In this document: one piece after another, positions 54,058 through 63,642 of the stretch | Numbering within the stretch: position 1 is the first letter of the stretch | How the letters are laid out: each line of letters starts with the position of its first letter | Origin: Bacteroidota bacterium | Lineage (GTDB): Bacteria > Bacteroidota > Bacteroidia > Chitinophagales > Chitinophagaceae | Assembly (NCBI GenBank): GCA_020161435.1 | Contig: JAIUNV010000003.1 | Coordinates: forward strand, 1 to 64,000 | DNA length: 64,000 nt | Direction: 5' to 3' | Notes under the pieces: generated by a model | What the model was told of the DNA's origin: nothing | Database searches by the model: none | What the model saw: the letters and a program-made list of their open reading frames with translations, nothing else | Program-made: the position numbers and the translations under genes

Positions 54058-54381
54058 TTACTCATTGCATGCTGCTTTGTAGCGCAGCCATGCTGCAAAA
54101 CCTCCTTCTAAACTGTAGAGTTGCATGCCCAGTCCGTGTTGGGCAGCCATGGCAGCAGCAGCAAGACTGCGATTGCCATGCTGGCTCACAAATACAATGG
54201 CATCGGCATCCAACTCGTCAAGGTGATCGGCCAGCACAGCCATAGGTAGTCGGCGGTCAGCAAATCCATCTATTACAGGCAGCTCGTCGTAATTGCGTAC
54301 GTCTACCACTGCCACTTCGCTAGTATCGAGCAGTTCAAAAAAATCGTCTATTGACAGTTTGAATCGTGTATCAGCGGACAT
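54058..54381 (-). CDS. rhodanese-like domain protein lacking the catalytic Cys
   Basis: 107 residues from ATG 54381. Rhodanese fold: VAVVDVRNYDELPVIDGFADRRLPMAVLADHLDEL, then VFVSQHGNRSLAAAAMAAQHG, LYSLEGGFAAWL. In active single-domain rhodaneses the loop reads C-x-x-G-x-R-S; here the cysteine is replaced by serine (S-Q-H-G-N-R-S), so sulfur transfer is unlikely and a binding role more plausible. ATG 54381 gives the usual length. Confidence 0.82.
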   Translation of the reverse strand: MSADTRFKLSIDDFFELLDTSEVAVVDVRNYDELPVIDGFADRRLPMAVLADHLDELDADAIVFVSQHGNRSLAAAAMAAQHGLGMQLYSLEGGFAAWLRYKAACNE

Positions 54382-54599
54382 AAGTACAGTAGCAAGCAAG
54401 CTCAATTTTCATTTTCCTGTTACAGGCTTTTCCTCAATTAAAAGCATCAGAAAATCCCATTCACAAATTGCAATATATCACTTCCCTGTTTTGCTTCATA
54501 CAGCAAGCCTGCAAATGTGTACAATTCTCCAATGCAACCATATATTTTCAAGATAATGCCCTTTCTTATGAATACCTTAATTTTCACAAAAACAACGGA

Positions 54600-55337
54600 A
54601 TGAAAATTGTCTGCCTACTAGCTGTGGCTTTTGCTGCAAGTATTACTGCACAAGCACAACGCACCGGAGATCCGAAAATGACCGAACTCTGGGAACCCAA
54701 AGCACCCATTGTATCGCCGGGAAAAACTGCTGCGGATGCGCCATCCGATGCCATTGTATTGTTCAACGGCAGCAACCTTAATCAATGGGAAAGTGAAAAA
54801 GGCGGTGCTGCTCCATGGACCATAGCCGATGGTGCCCTAACGGTGAAACCCCAAAGTGGTGGTATTAAAACCAAGCAGGGTTTTGGCGATTGCCAGCTGC
54901 ATGTAGAATGGCGGTCGCCTGCCGTGGTAAAAGGCGAAGGACAAATGCGGGGCAACAGCGGTATTTTTTTAATGAGCCGCTACGAACTGCAGGTACTTGA
55001 CAGCTACAACAATACCACGTATAGCAACGGACAGGCAGGTAGTATTTACAAACAACATATTCCACTGGCCAATGCCAGCCGCCAGCCCGGTGAATGGCAG
55101 ACCTACGACATCATTTTTACAGCGCCTCGTTTTTATGCCGATGGCCGGGTAAAATCTGCTGCCAGAATAACTGTGATACACAACGGTGTGCTGGTACAAA
55201 ACAATGTAGAAATCTGGGGGCAAACGCAATACATCGGCATTGCCAATTATGAAAAACATGCCGACCTCGAACCCATTTTCTTACAAGATCATGGCGATCT
55301 CGTCAGCTTTCGGAATATTTGGATTCGGCCTTTGTAA
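54600..55337 (+). CDS. DUF1080 (3-keto-disaccharide hydrolase) secreted protein
   Basis: 245 residues. Signal peptide (VCLLAVAFAASITAQAQ), then the concanavalin-like domain: IVLFNGSNLNQWES, WTIADGALTVKPQSGGIKTKQGFGDCQLHVEWR, GNSGIFLMSRYELQVLDS, and FRNIWIRPL at the end. Some members of this family hydrolyse 3-keto-glycosides. The frame opens at 54468, but the ATG at 54600 starts the signal peptide. Confidence 0.9.
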   Translation: MKIVCLLAVAFAASITAQAQRTGDPKMTELWEPKAPIVSPGKTAADAPSDAIVLFNGSNLNQWESEKGGAAPWTIADGALTVKPQSGGIKTKQGFGDCQLHVEWRSPAVVKGEGQMRGNSGIFLMSRYELQVLDSYNNTTYSNGQAGSIYKQHIPLANASRQPGEWQTYDIIFTAPRFYADGRVKSAARITVIHNGVLVQNNVEIWGQTQYIGIANYEKHADLEPIFLQDHGDLVSFRNIWIRPL

Positions 55338-55358
55338 TTGCTTCGAAAAACTTTTAAT

Positions 55359-55388
55359 GAAAGGGCTTGTTACTAAACAAGCCCTTTC
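55359..55388 (+). terminator. intrinsic terminator after the DUF1080 gene
   Basis: Perfect 13-bp stem GAAAGGGCTTGTT (55359-55371) / AACAAGCCCTTTC (55376-55388) with a 4-base loop, followed by ATTTTTCC. Confidence 0.88.
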
Positions 55389-55420
55389 ATTTTTCCTTGC
55401 CATTCCTACTTATCAGCCTT

Positions 55421-55454
55421 GTTACTTTCTTTTTCTTGAAAAAAAGAAAGTAAC
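55421..55454. repeat. GTTACTTTCTTTTT palindromic element
   Basis: Perfect 14-bp arms GTTACTTTCTTTTT (55421-55434) and AAAAAGAAAGTAAC (55441-55454), loop CTTGAA, continuing CAAAGAAAATTCAAGG. This wording recurs as a dispersed palindrome in many bacteria. It lies in the 271-base gap between the DUF1080 gene and the convergent serine hydrolase gene; the rest of that gap shows nothing else. Confidence 0.75.
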
Positions 55455-55608
55455 CAAAGAAAATTCAAGGCAAACCCGATGCCTCCGGCCGTTTTGCCAA
55501 GCCAACGCCTCCCTCTGTGTAAGTTGTTTTTGCACTCAAAATGTACGCCCTTTTAAACGGTTCGGAGATAGGATTACCCTACACAGACTACACTAAATAC
55601 AAAGCGCT

Positions 55609-56697
55609 TCACATTCTTTCTTCAGCCGCCAAAGCTTGCATAATATTGCTGAGTAGTTTTCTAAAAGATGGATGTGCATTGTTGCACAGCACAATGACTG
55701 TGTAACGTTTATCTATGCAACGAATAATTTGGGTACTGTAACCCGGATTGTCGCCATTGTGTTTTACAATATTGCCGAGTACAGGATGCGTTTCTATTTC
55801 CCAGCCAAAACCATACATGCTGAGCTGTCCGTTGTTGAGTGTTGCCGGTGTAAACGCCTGCTGCAAAGTGCTGTGCTGCACCAGTTTGTTTTTGTACAAG
55901 GCTTTGTCCCAACGCAGCAAATCGGTAGCGGTACTGCTGATACGGCCCGGTCCTTTGCGATTGCCCAACCACACCGTGTAATCGCTGCTGTGAAACTTGT
56001 TGGCATTGATGTACGTACCAGTTGCATCTTTTAAATGACCCGCAGCAAAATTTAATGTAGCTGCCTTGGCTTCCAACGTTCGGATATCCGAATGTTTCAT
56101 TTTCAGTGGTGCAAAAATTCGTTGCCTTAAAAAAGAAATAAAATCTTCGCCACTTACTTTTTCTACCACACTGGCCAAAAGCAAATAGCCGGTATTGCTG
56201 TAACGGTATTGTGCACCGGGTGTAAACAGCATGGGCGGTTGGTACTGCCGCAACAAACGGATGCAATCGTCATTGCCCGCCACTTTCGTTTTGTCCCAAT
56301 GCGCATCCATCACGGCCTGATAATCGGGCAGGCCGCTGGTATGATTGAGTAGTTGCCGAATGGTAATGCCGGTATATGGCAACTCAATGTATTTCGACAA
56401 TGAATCATCGTATTGCAAGCGGCCTTCTTCCTGCAGCATCATAATAGCCATGGCGGTAAACTGCTTGCTCACCGATGCCAGCTCAAACACATCGCTAAAC
56501 TGCAAGGGTGTTTGAGTTTCAAAATGACGAAAACCCGCAACACGATTTGCGATGGGCTTTCCCTTTTTGGCCACCAACAATACACCGCTGAAGCCCTGCT
56601 GCACCGCACTATCAAATGCAGCATCAATGGCTGTGCGTTGTGCTACACCTACAACAGTAAAAAACAGCACTGTAATAATCAAGCATACTTTCTTCAT
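55609..56697 (-). CDS. serine hydrolase, class C beta-lactamase family
   Basis: 362 residues. Signal peptide (VCLIITVLFFTVVGVAQ), then the penicillin-binding/beta-lactamase fold: S-x-x-K at 75-78 (ELASVSKQFTAMAIMMLQEE), Y-S-N in YRYSNTGYLLLASVVEKVSG, and KHNGDNPGYST as the third motif. It probably acts on D-Ala peptides or esters in the periplasm; a true beta-lactamase role is not implied. ATG 56697 begins the MKK signal. Confidence 0.9.
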   Translation of the reverse strand: MKKVCLIITVLFFTVVGVAQRTAIDAAFDSAVQQGFSGVLLVAKKGKPIANRVAGFRHFETQTPLQFSDVFELASVSKQFTAMAIMMLQEEGRLQYDDSLSKYIELPYTGITIRQLLNHTSGLPDYQAVMDAHWDKTKVAGNDDCIRLLRQYQPPMLFTPGAQYRYSNTGYLLLASVVEKVSGEDFISFLRQRIFAPLKMKHSDIRTLEAKAATLNFAAGHLKDATGTYINANKFHSSDYTVWLGNRKGPGRISSTATDLLRWDKALYKNKLVQHSTLQQAFTPATLNNGQLSMYGFGWEIETHPVLGNIVKHNGDNPGYSTQIIRCIDKRYTVIVLCNNAHPSFRKLLSNIMQALAAEERM

Positions 56698-56785
56698 AAG
56701 CAAATACTAAAGGGGGTTATCTCATTTCTCCGAAAAAATTCATGCAGTCAAGATACATAGTTTGCAAGCAATGCTTACAACACAA

Positions 56786-56823
56786 AAAAGCGGCTGCCAC
56801 ATTTGATAGAGACAGCCGCTTTT
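56786..56823 (-). terminator. intrinsic terminator of the amidohydrolase gene
   Basis: AAAAGCGGCTG (56786-56796) pairs with CAGCCGCTTTT (56813-56823), 11 bp with a 16-base loop. On the minus strand the stem is followed by a T run. It lies 16 bases after the stop at 56840. Confidence 0.8.
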
Positions 56824-56839
56824 AAAAACTATTCTACAA

Positions 56840-59800
56840 TTACTCTGGTACCTGTGTGGTAACTTTTGGCGCTTCTTTTGTCCATAAACTCACGTCCAGT
56901 TTGCGTGGGGTGGGATAAATTTCGTCCAGCGTATTGCCATCATACAAGCGGCCGTTTTTCACTACATAGCGAATGGTATTGGTGTTGCGAATGTTCAGCA
57001 ATGGGTTGGCATCCATAATCACCAGGTCGGCCAGTTTACCGGGTTCTACACTACCCAATTCCTGATCGAGGCCCAGTGCCGTAGCACCTAAAATGGTGGC
57101 CGTTTTCAAGGCATTGAGATTGCTCATACCACCGCTGGCTACACTCCACAGTTCCCAATGATAACCCAAACCTTGCAGCTGACCGTGGCTGCCCACGCCA
57201 GCCAAACCGCCTTTTGTTACAATGCTGTTCACACCCTTGGCATGCTTTTGAAACACATGATCTTCCGGTGTAAACCAACCACCCAAACCACCCACTCTGC
57301 GGCGAGATTTCTCACTCAACTCTTCGTATGGTGTAAAGCGGTTGAGCTTGGCATCGTGCACGGGGCTCTCGGTAGTGTAATAGTAGTTTTCGGCCCAAGG
57401 ACCGCCGTACGATACCAGCAGTGTAGGTGTAACGGCCATCTTGCTTTCAGCAATGGTGCGGGTTACATCGTTGTACAACGGATGAATGGGAATGGCATGC
57501 TCATGACCCGGATAGCCATCAAACAATTGTGTCATGTTGAGTTTATAATCCAAGCCACCTTCGGTAGTAGGCATCAGCTGTTGTTCTTTCGCAGCCTGTA
57601 TCACCCACTGCCTGTGCTGGCGGTTGCCCACCAAATACATTTTGATGTATTGCGTATTGAAATACTTGCTGTACTGCTTCAGTACATTTTTGGTTTGCTC
57701 GTAGCTCTGAAGGTTGTACATCCAAAAACCAACACCGGGGCCTGTGCTGTACACACGTGGGCCAGGCATCATGCCGGCTTCCACCATGTCGCTGTAAGTG
57801 AGCACATCGGTGGTAGCCGTTTGTGGGTCTCGGGTGGTGGTTACACCATAAGCGAGGTTGGCTGCATAAATCCAAACTGAGTTCTTGTGCATGCCCCACT
57901 GCGGCCACATGTGCGAATGCGTATCAACAAAGCCAGGCGTAATGGTTTTACCCGTACAATCAATCACCTGTGCACCGGCAGGCACTTGCAGGCTTCCTGT
58001 TTTACCAACAGCTTTGATGCGATTATTGACAATGAGTACATCACCATTTTCAATCACTTCATCGCCCTTCATGCTTACAATACGGGCATTTTTCAGCAAG
58101 ATTGTTCCGGCAGGATTGTCTTTCGCAAAAAATACTTTCACCTGTGTTTCTTCAGGCGTGTATTTCTCTTTCTTTTTCAAATCTGCTTTGGCTATGCTGT
58201 CTGCCTTGGCTCTCACTGTATCGGCTTTGTACAAAGCAGTCAGTGAGTCTTTGGCTTTTTTCGCCAGGCTATCGGCCAGCTTTTTAGCATCGGGTCCTTT
58301 GGCCAGCAACGCTTTTACACTGTCGGCGGCACGGAGGCTTTCTGCTTTTTTCGCGGCCTTCACAGAGTCATCTACAAACTTGGCACGGGCCACATCATAC
58401 ACCCAGTGACCGTTACCCAAACTCCAGTGTACTTTTTTACCATCGGCTTCCCAAAAGGGCCATTCGCCACCAATTTCTGTGAGCTGCTTAGAAGGGAATG
58501 AAGCAGCAGAAGGTTCACCCACATTGATGCTGGGCACTTTGCCGGTTTCAGGTATCGTAACAACGTATACGTTATTGTTGACTTGTGCAACCGCCATGTT
58601 GCCCACCGGCGCCATGAGAATGGTACCTGCAGGTGAAGGCATTTGCTGTGGCTCTTTCATGCTGGCGCCTTCTGGCAGCATGCAATAGCTTACCGCATCG
58701 TATTGCATCATGGGTTTGCCCATTACATAGCGAATGCCGGGTAAGGCATCTGCGGCAGCAGGTAGTTCACTGGTGTGACCGTGATTGCTATGGTCATCGG
58801 CTTCTGCTACAGAACCAAAAGTGGTAATGCCGCTAATCCGCACATGTGTTTTTTCGTCGTGGCCTTCCCAGTTTACACTAATAAGGGTACCGCCACCGCC
58901 GTTCATAAATACACGATTCGTGTCTTTGGTAAAATGCACATTGCCACGGTCGTTGGGCACATCAATTTTTTTAGGCGTACCGCCGATGGCAGGTATCCAC
59001 AGCAGTTGTGCTTCCGATCCGTCGAAAAAAGGATCTTCAGAATCTTTAAACACCCGCTTGGCTGCTTTGAAATAGGTAATGCGGTTGTTGAAGCTCCACG
59101 CAGGTTGCATGTAAAAAGCTGCTTCGCTGGAAAGCTTGCTCACTGCGGGTTTCGGTGCCAGCACGGCTTTCCACAAGTTGCCGCCATCTTTTTCATCCCA
59201 GCTCACAAATACAAGCTGGTTGCCATCAGGACTCCAGGCTGGCATGGCTTCTACAAAGTTGTGCGTGGTAACCCGCTTGGGTGTTCCATTTGGATAATCC
59301 ATCACGTACAAACGGTTGAGCACCGTAAAAGCCAACTTCTTGCCATCGGGGCTGGGTACCGCATCACGTATTTGTGTAGCCAGCTTGTGCGATGTGTCTT
59401 TGATGGCATAGTTAAAATACAAGCGGGGGCCCATTTCCAATCGTACATCGGCATTGAAAGGAATTTCTTGTGCAGCGCTGCCGTCAACGGGCAGCTTCCA
59501 GATTTTACCACCGTAAGAGGCAATCACAAATTTGCTGTCGGGTGTAAAGCTCATGGCAGGCAACACACCTTGCGGCGCAATGCTTTCCTGCTCATCCCGC
59601 TGTACGGGATAAGCCAACCATTTTTCATCACCGTTTTTCATATTGCGCAGCACCAGGCCGGTTTTGTCTTGCCAGCGGCTGCCATACACCATCCAGTTGC
59701 CGTCTTTGCTCAGTGTAGGTGTAAAGGCCGAACCGTAGCGGGTGGTAATGCTGGTGATGGTGCCCTTGTCTCTGTCGTACGTACCAATCTGATATTGCGG

Positions 59801-60490
59801 CAACAAGGCGTTGTAATTCCATGAGCCGGTGCGCCAGCTGAAGTAAATCTTTTTACCATCGGGGCTCACTACGGGGTCGATGGTTTTCATGCTGGCCGGT
59901 GCATCGTTGAGCTGGGTGCCGCCGCCACCGTCTTTGTGGTAGAGGTAGAGCTTGCTCACCCTGCGTCCTTTTGATACCACAATGTAATCGCCATCGGGCG
60001 TCCATGCAGCACCGGGCACATCGCCCTGGCGGTCGCGGGTTACCTGCACGGTATCTTTCTTTTCCATGTCGATGTACCACAGGTTGTCGTTGCCGCTACG
60101 GTCGCTGGTAAACAACAACTTTTTGCCATCGGGGCTAAACCGTGGATGCGTTTCATACGCCATACCCGTGGTAACGGGTGTGGCCTTACCCCCTTCAATA
60201 GGCATGGTATAAATGTCGCCCATCAAATCGAAGGCAATGGTTTTTCCATCGGGGCTTACATCCACACTCATCCAGGTACCTTCCTGTGTGTTGAACTTGA
60301 TTTCCCGTTCGGGCTTGAGCGGCAAATCTTTGAATGCCGTGTAAGACATCGTATCCTTTTTGGTGCTGTCTGCAGCCAGCTCTTGCCAGTTATCGGCAGC
60401 CATAATGGAAGGCAATGGCTGACCGGCCATCCACCATCCACCAGCAGCCAGTGCCAGCAGTGCAGCAGCAGCGGGAAGTTTGTTTATCAT
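56840..60490 (-). CDS. beta-propeller amidohydrolase
   Basis: 1216 residues. N-terminal export signal (AAAALLALAAGGWWMAG), a TolB/WD40-like beta-propeller with repeated SPDGK motifs (about 60-680), an Ala/Lys/Asp-rich helical linker (about 700-790: KAAKKAESLRAADSVKALLAK, KADTVRAKADSIAKADLKKK), and an amidohydrolase domain with zinc motif GFVDTHSHMWP and later GGLAGVGSHGQ. The substrate is probably a peptide or cyclic amide; related proteins are annotated only as amidohydrolases. The linker is an unusual feature. Confidence 0.9.
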   Translation of the reverse strand: MINKLPAAAALLALAAGGWWMAGQPLPSIMAADNWQELAADSTKKDTMSYTAFKDLPLKPEREIKFNTQEGTWMSVDVSPDGKTIAFDLMGDIYTMPIEGGKATPVTTGMAYETHPRFSPDGKKLLFTSDRSGNDNLWYIDMEKKDTVQVTRDRQGDVPGAAWTPDGDYIVVSKGRRVSKLYLYHKDGGGGTQLNDAPASMKTIDPVVSPDGKKIYFSWRTGSWNYNALLPQYQIGTYDRDKGTITSITTRYGSAFTPTLSKDGNWMVYGSRWQDKTGLVLRNMKNGDEKWLAYPVQRDEQESIAPQGVLPAMSFTPDSKFVIASYGGKIWKLPVDGSAAQEIPFNADVRLEMGPRLYFNYAIKDTSHKLATQIRDAVPSPDGKKLAFTVLNRLYVMDYPNGTPKRVTTHNFVEAMPAWSPDGNQLVFVSWDEKDGGNLWKAVLAPKPAVSKLSSEAAFYMQPAWSFNNRITYFKAAKRVFKDSEDPFFDGSEAQLLWIPAIGGTPKKIDVPNDRGNVHFTKDTNRVFMNGGGGTLISVNWEGHDEKTHVRISGITTFGSVAEADDHSNHGHTSELPAAADALPGIRYVMGKPMMQYDAVSYCMLPEGASMKEPQQMPSPAGTILMAPVGNMAVAQVNNNVYVVTIPETGKVPSINVGEPSAASFPSKQLTEIGGEWPFWEADGKKVHWSLGNGHWVYDVARAKFVDDSVKAAKKAESLRAADSVKALLAKGPDAKKLADSLAKKAKDSLTALYKADTVRAKADSIAKADLKKKEKYTPEETQVKVFFAKDNPAGTILLKNARIVSMKGDEVIENGDVLIVNNRIKAVGKTGSLQVPAGAQVIDCTGKTITPGFVDTHSHMWPQWGMHKNSVWIYAANLAYGVTTTRDPQTATTDVLTYSDMVEAGMMPGPRVYSTGPGVGFWMYNLQSYEQTKNVLKQYSKYFNTQYIKMYLVGNRQHRQWVIQAAKEQQLMPTTEGGLDYKLNMTQLFDGYPGHEHAIPIHPLYNDVTRTIAESKMAVTPTLLVSYGGPWAENYYYTTESPVHDAKLNRFTPYEELSEKSRRRVGGLGGWFTPEDHVFQKHAKGVNSIVTKGGLAGVGSHGQLQGLGYHWELWSVASGGMSNLNALKTATILGATALGLDQELGSVEPGKLADLVIMDANPLLNIRNTNTIRYVVKNGRLYDGNTLDEIYPTPRKLDVSLWTKEAPKVTTQVPE

Positions 60491-60683
60491 GCAACAACAA
60501 TGTTTTTAATGAACGACCAAAGTAGTGAGGTTTTTGCTGAAAATGATGTGCTGCAAAAAGCGACTGCTTTCTTTTTACATGAATGGATAAGACCTGCGTA
60601 AAAACATGCGGGGAAACCATCAAGCGTAGTGGTTAATGCCTATTTTCGGCAGTCAACATTTTTTCTCATTCTAAGCAGTACTC

Positions 60684-61952
60684 ATGGGTCGTTTTCATGG
60701 TATTATTGGCATTGTGCTGATTCTCGGCATCGCCTTTCTTTTTTCGAACAATAAAAAGCGCATCAACTTTCGGGTGATTGGCAGTGGCATGCTGTTGCAG
60801 GTCATCATCGGCATTCTTGTGTTGCAGGTACCATTTATGACGGCCATGTTTCAAAAGCTTGGGCATGGTATGCAAAAGATTGAAGAGTTTGCCAAGGCTG
60901 GTGCCAACTTTGTATATGGCGGCATTGCTACCATTGGGTTTGATGGACAGGCTGCGAATTACAGTGCACTGGGCATGTTTGTGTTTGCATTCAACGTTGT
61001 GTCCACCATTATACTTGTAACGGTTATTGTAGCTGTGCTGTATCACCTGCGGGTTATGCAACGCATTGTCTCCATCATAGCCAAGGGCATGAACTTCATC
61101 ATGCGGGTGAGTGGTGCCGAGTCGTTGAGCAACGTCGCCAGTGCCTTTGTGGGACAGGTAGAAGCACAGGTAATGATTCGGCCCTACCTCGCCGGCATGA
61201 CCCGCAGCGAACTGCTGGCCAGTATGAGCGGTAGCCTGGCTTGTATTGCAGGCGGCATTTTGGTGGTGTATGCCAACATGGGTGCCAAAGCCGGTATGGA
61301 CCTGGCGCCAAAGCTTATCACTGCAAGTTTGATGGCTGCACCGGGTGCATTGGTCATTGCCAAAATTGTGTACCCCGAAACGGAAGAAAGCCAAACCATG
61401 GGCAAGGTAAAACTGGATGTAAAAAGCCAATACAGCAACCTGATAGATGCCGTAAGCCATGGTGCCAGTGATGGTATGAAAATAGGCATCAACGTGATTG
61501 CGATGCTCATCGGTTTCATTGCCCTCATCACCATGATTGACTATCTGCTGGTAAGTGTTGGCCACCTCATTTCTCCCGAGTTCGACCTCAGCCTCAACTA
61601 TATTTTTGGTAAGCTCTTTACGCCATTTGCATGGGCCATGGGTGTACCTTCAGAAGACGTCACCAATGCAGCTACGTTATTCGGACAGAAACTCACCATC
61701 AATGAGTTTGTGGCTTTCAACAACCTCACCACCAAAACCATTCCGTTGGTTACAGAAAAAGGATTGCTGATTGTGAGTATTGCCATTTGTGGCTTTGCCA
61801 ACTTTAGTAGTGTGGGCATGCAAATTGGAGGCATTGGAGAGCTGGCGCCTACCCGCCGTGCCGACCTTGCACAATTAGGCATGCGGGCACTGCTTTGTGG
61901 TACGCTGGCATCCTATCTGTCGGCTTGTATTGCAGGCATTATTATTGGGTAA
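60684..61952 (+). CDS. concentrative nucleoside transporter (CNT)
   Basis: 422 residues of the NupC/CNT family. Core motifs GGIATIGFD, then GAESLSNVASAFVGQVEAQVMIRPYL (the substrate- and Na+/H+-site helices), MSGSLACIAGGILVVYA, ITASLMAAPGALVIAKIVYPETE, FGQKLTINEFVAFNNL and CGFANFSSVGMQIGGIGELAP. It imports nucleosides with a cation gradient. 12 bases upstream of the next membrane gene. Confidence 0.93.
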   Translation: MGRFHGIIGIVLILGIAFLFSNNKKRINFRVIGSGMLLQVIIGILVLQVPFMTAMFQKLGHGMQKIEEFAKAGANFVYGGIATIGFDGQAANYSALGMFVFAFNVVSTIILVTVIVAVLYHLRVMQRIVSIIAKGMNFIMRVSGAESLSNVASAFVGQVEAQVMIRPYLAGMTRSELLASMSGSLACIAGGILVVYANMGAKAGMDLAPKLITASLMAAPGALVIAKIVYPETEESQTMGKVKLDVKSQYSNLIDAVSHGASDGMKIGINVIAMLIGFIALITMIDYLLVSVGHLISPEFDLSLNYIFGKLFTPFAWAMGVPSEDVTNAATLFGQKLTINEFVAFNNLTTKTIPLVTEKGLLIVSIAICGFANFSSVGMQIGGIGELAPTRRADLAQLGMRALLCGTLASYLSACIAGIIIG

Positions 61953-61964
61953 AAGAAAAATACC

Positions 61965-62492
61965 ATGGCCGATCTTGTAGTATTTGCCAAACCTCCACGC
62001 AGCACTGCATTAATCATTTTGTGTGTGATTACTGTGCTGGTGAGCAGCTACTACATATTCAGCAATATCCGGTTATACAACAATGCCGCTGAAGTAGCCC
62101 GTGTGGGCAAACAACAAATTGACCGCAGCCGTGCTGCAAACATTGGTGCATCGGGCAAGCAAGACCGGTACAATAAAGTGATGGAAGATGCACTGATGAT
62201 GCTGGACGAAACCAAGCTTCGCCAGCAGGCAGTGGGTTTATTGGCAGGCAATTTGCTGACACTTGTTGCTGCCATCATCATGTTTACCCAGCGTCCCTGG
62301 GGCTTTGGATTGTATGTAGCGGGTTCTTTGTTACACATTGGCACACCGCTGTATTTGTTTGGTGTCAATACTATTCCGGGCATTATTTCCGCAGTGGCGC
62401 AAAGCATTTTTTCGGTAGCCTTTGTCATGATGTATGCCTTTCAACTTAAAGACATGCGGCCAAGAGAAATTGTAGATGACCTGATGTTGTAA
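61965..62492 (+). CDS. membrane hypothetical protein in the CNT operon
   Basis: 175 residues. One N-terminal TM helix (LIILCVITVLVSSYYIFSNIRL), a charged helical segment (about 40-85), then three TM helices (LLAGNLLTLVAAIIMFT; GLYVAGSLLHIGTPLYLFGV; IISAVAQSIFSVAFVMMYAF). No family recognised. It follows the transporter gene by 12 bases and precedes a strong terminator. Confidence 0.78.
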   Translation: MADLVVFAKPPRSTALIILCVITVLVSSYYIFSNIRLYNNAAEVARVGKQQIDRSRAANIGASGKQDRYNKVMEDALMMLDETKLRQQAVGLLAGNLLTLVAAIIMFTQRPWGFGLYVAGSLLHIGTPLYLFGVNTIPGIISAVAQSIFSVAFVMMYAFQLKDMRPREIVDDLML

Positions 62493-62513
62493 CAGAATAA
62501 ATCGTAGCAATGC

Positions 62514-62551
62514 AAAAGCGCCGTCATGAAATACATCATGACGGCGCTTTT
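62514..62551. terminator. strong bidirectional terminator
   Basis: 16-bp stem AAAAGCGCCGTCATGA (62514-62529) / TCATGACGGCGCTTTT (62536-62551), 6-base loop, followed by TATTTG. It closes the CNT operon and lies just past the pdhB stop on the other strand. Confidence 0.88.
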
Positions 62552-62568
62552 TATTTGACAGCAACAAT

Positions 62569-63555
62569 TTACTTTTTCATGTACAGCACATCTTTTACCA
62601 GCTTTACGGTGCGGGGCACGTCGGGTATGGCCAATGCTGCCAGGTTGGGCGCATAGTGCATGGGGGCATCGACACTGGTAATACGCAGGATGGGTGCATC
62701 GAGGTAATCAAAGGCTTCTTTCTGAATGCGGTAAGCTATTTCAGAAGAAACAGAGCACATAGGCCACTGCTCTTCTACAATTACCATACGGTTGGTTTTC
62801 TTTACACTTTCTACCATGGTGTGCCAGTCCAGCGGACGAATGCTGCGCAGGTCAATTACTTCTGCACTAATGCCTTCTTTGGCCAGTTCATCAGCAGCGC
62901 CCAGGGCAACTTTCACCATTTTGTTGTACGATACGATAGTAACATCGGTACCGGCACGTTTGATATCGGCTTTGCCAATTTCAATCAGGTATTCTTCTTC
63001 GGGCACTTCGCCTTTATCGCCATACATCACTTCACTTTCCATGAACATCACGGGGTTGTCGTCGCGGATGGCGGCTTTCATCAAACCCTTAGCATCGTAA
63101 GGAGTGCTGGGGCTGATAACTTTAATACCAGGAATATTGGCCAGATAGCTTTCGAAAGCAGTAGAGTGCTGAGCACCCAGCTGACCGGCGCTACCGTTGG
63201 GGCCACGAAATACGATTGGGCAACCTACCTGACCACCACTCATGGCCATCATTTTAGATGCAGTATTCAAAATCTGATCCAGTGGCAATACGGCAAAGTT
63301 CCAGGTCATGAATTCTACAATCGGACGCAAACCATTTTGCGCAGCGCCTACGGCAATAGCCGCAAAGCCCAGCTCTGCAATGGGCGTATCAATAATACGC
63401 TTGGGGCCAAATTCGGCCAGCATACCCTGGCTTACTTTATAGGCGCCATTGTACTCGGCCACTTCTTCACCCATCAGCAATACCCGCTCATCGCGGCGCA
63501 TTTCTTCACTCATGGCTTCGCGGAGTGCTTCTCTGAATGCTATTATACGTCCCAT
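62569..63555 (-). CDS. pdhB: pyruvate dehydrogenase E1 component, beta subunit
   Basis: 328 residues, thiamine-pyrophosphate-dependent E1-beta: GRIIAFREALREAMSEEMRRDERVLLMGEEVAEYNGAYKVSQG, DTPIAELGFAAIAVGAAQNGLRPIVEFM, AQHSTAFESYLANIPG, and EVIDLRSIRPLDWHTMVESVKKTNRMVIVEEQWP. With E1-alpha it decarboxylates pyruvate and transfers acetyl to lipoate on E2. No pdhA is adjacent in this window, so subunit genes appear separated. Single gene with its own -7 box. Confidence 0.94.
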   Translation of the reverse strand: MGRIIAFREALREAMSEEMRRDERVLLMGEEVAEYNGAYKVSQGMLAEFGPKRIIDTPIAELGFAAIAVGAAQNGLRPIVEFMTWNFAVLPLDQILNTASKMMAMSGGQVGCPIVFRGPNGSAGQLGAQHSTAFESYLANIPGIKVISPSTPYDAKGLMKAAIRDDNPVMFMESEVMYGDKGEVPEEEYLIEIGKADIKRAGTDVTIVSYNKMVKVALGAADELAKEGISAEVIDLRSIRPLDWHTMVESVKKTNRMVIVEEQWPMCSVSSEIAYRIQKEAFDYLDAPILRITSVDAPMHYAPNLAALAIPDVPRTVKLVKDVLYMKK

Positions 63556-63582
63556 GCTTAGTTTCTCTGCTTTTTAGGATGG

Positions 63583-63590
63583 CAAAAGTA
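63583..63590 (-). promoter_or_regulatory. TAnnTTTG box for pdhB
   Basis: Minus-strand TACTTTTG (63590-63583), a perfect -7 consensus, 28 bases before ATG 63555. No clear TTG at the usual distance. Confidence 0.45.
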
Positions 63591-63642
63591 AAGGCTGGGG
63601 GGCAAAAAGAAAATTTTGATTAACCGCAATCGTGCCCACAAA

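Noticed and set aside
55609..56697. Antibiotic-resistance beta-lactamase
   Set aside because: The S-x-x-K and Y-S-N motifs are shared by many peptidases and esterases of the family; nothing points to beta-lactam hydrolysis.
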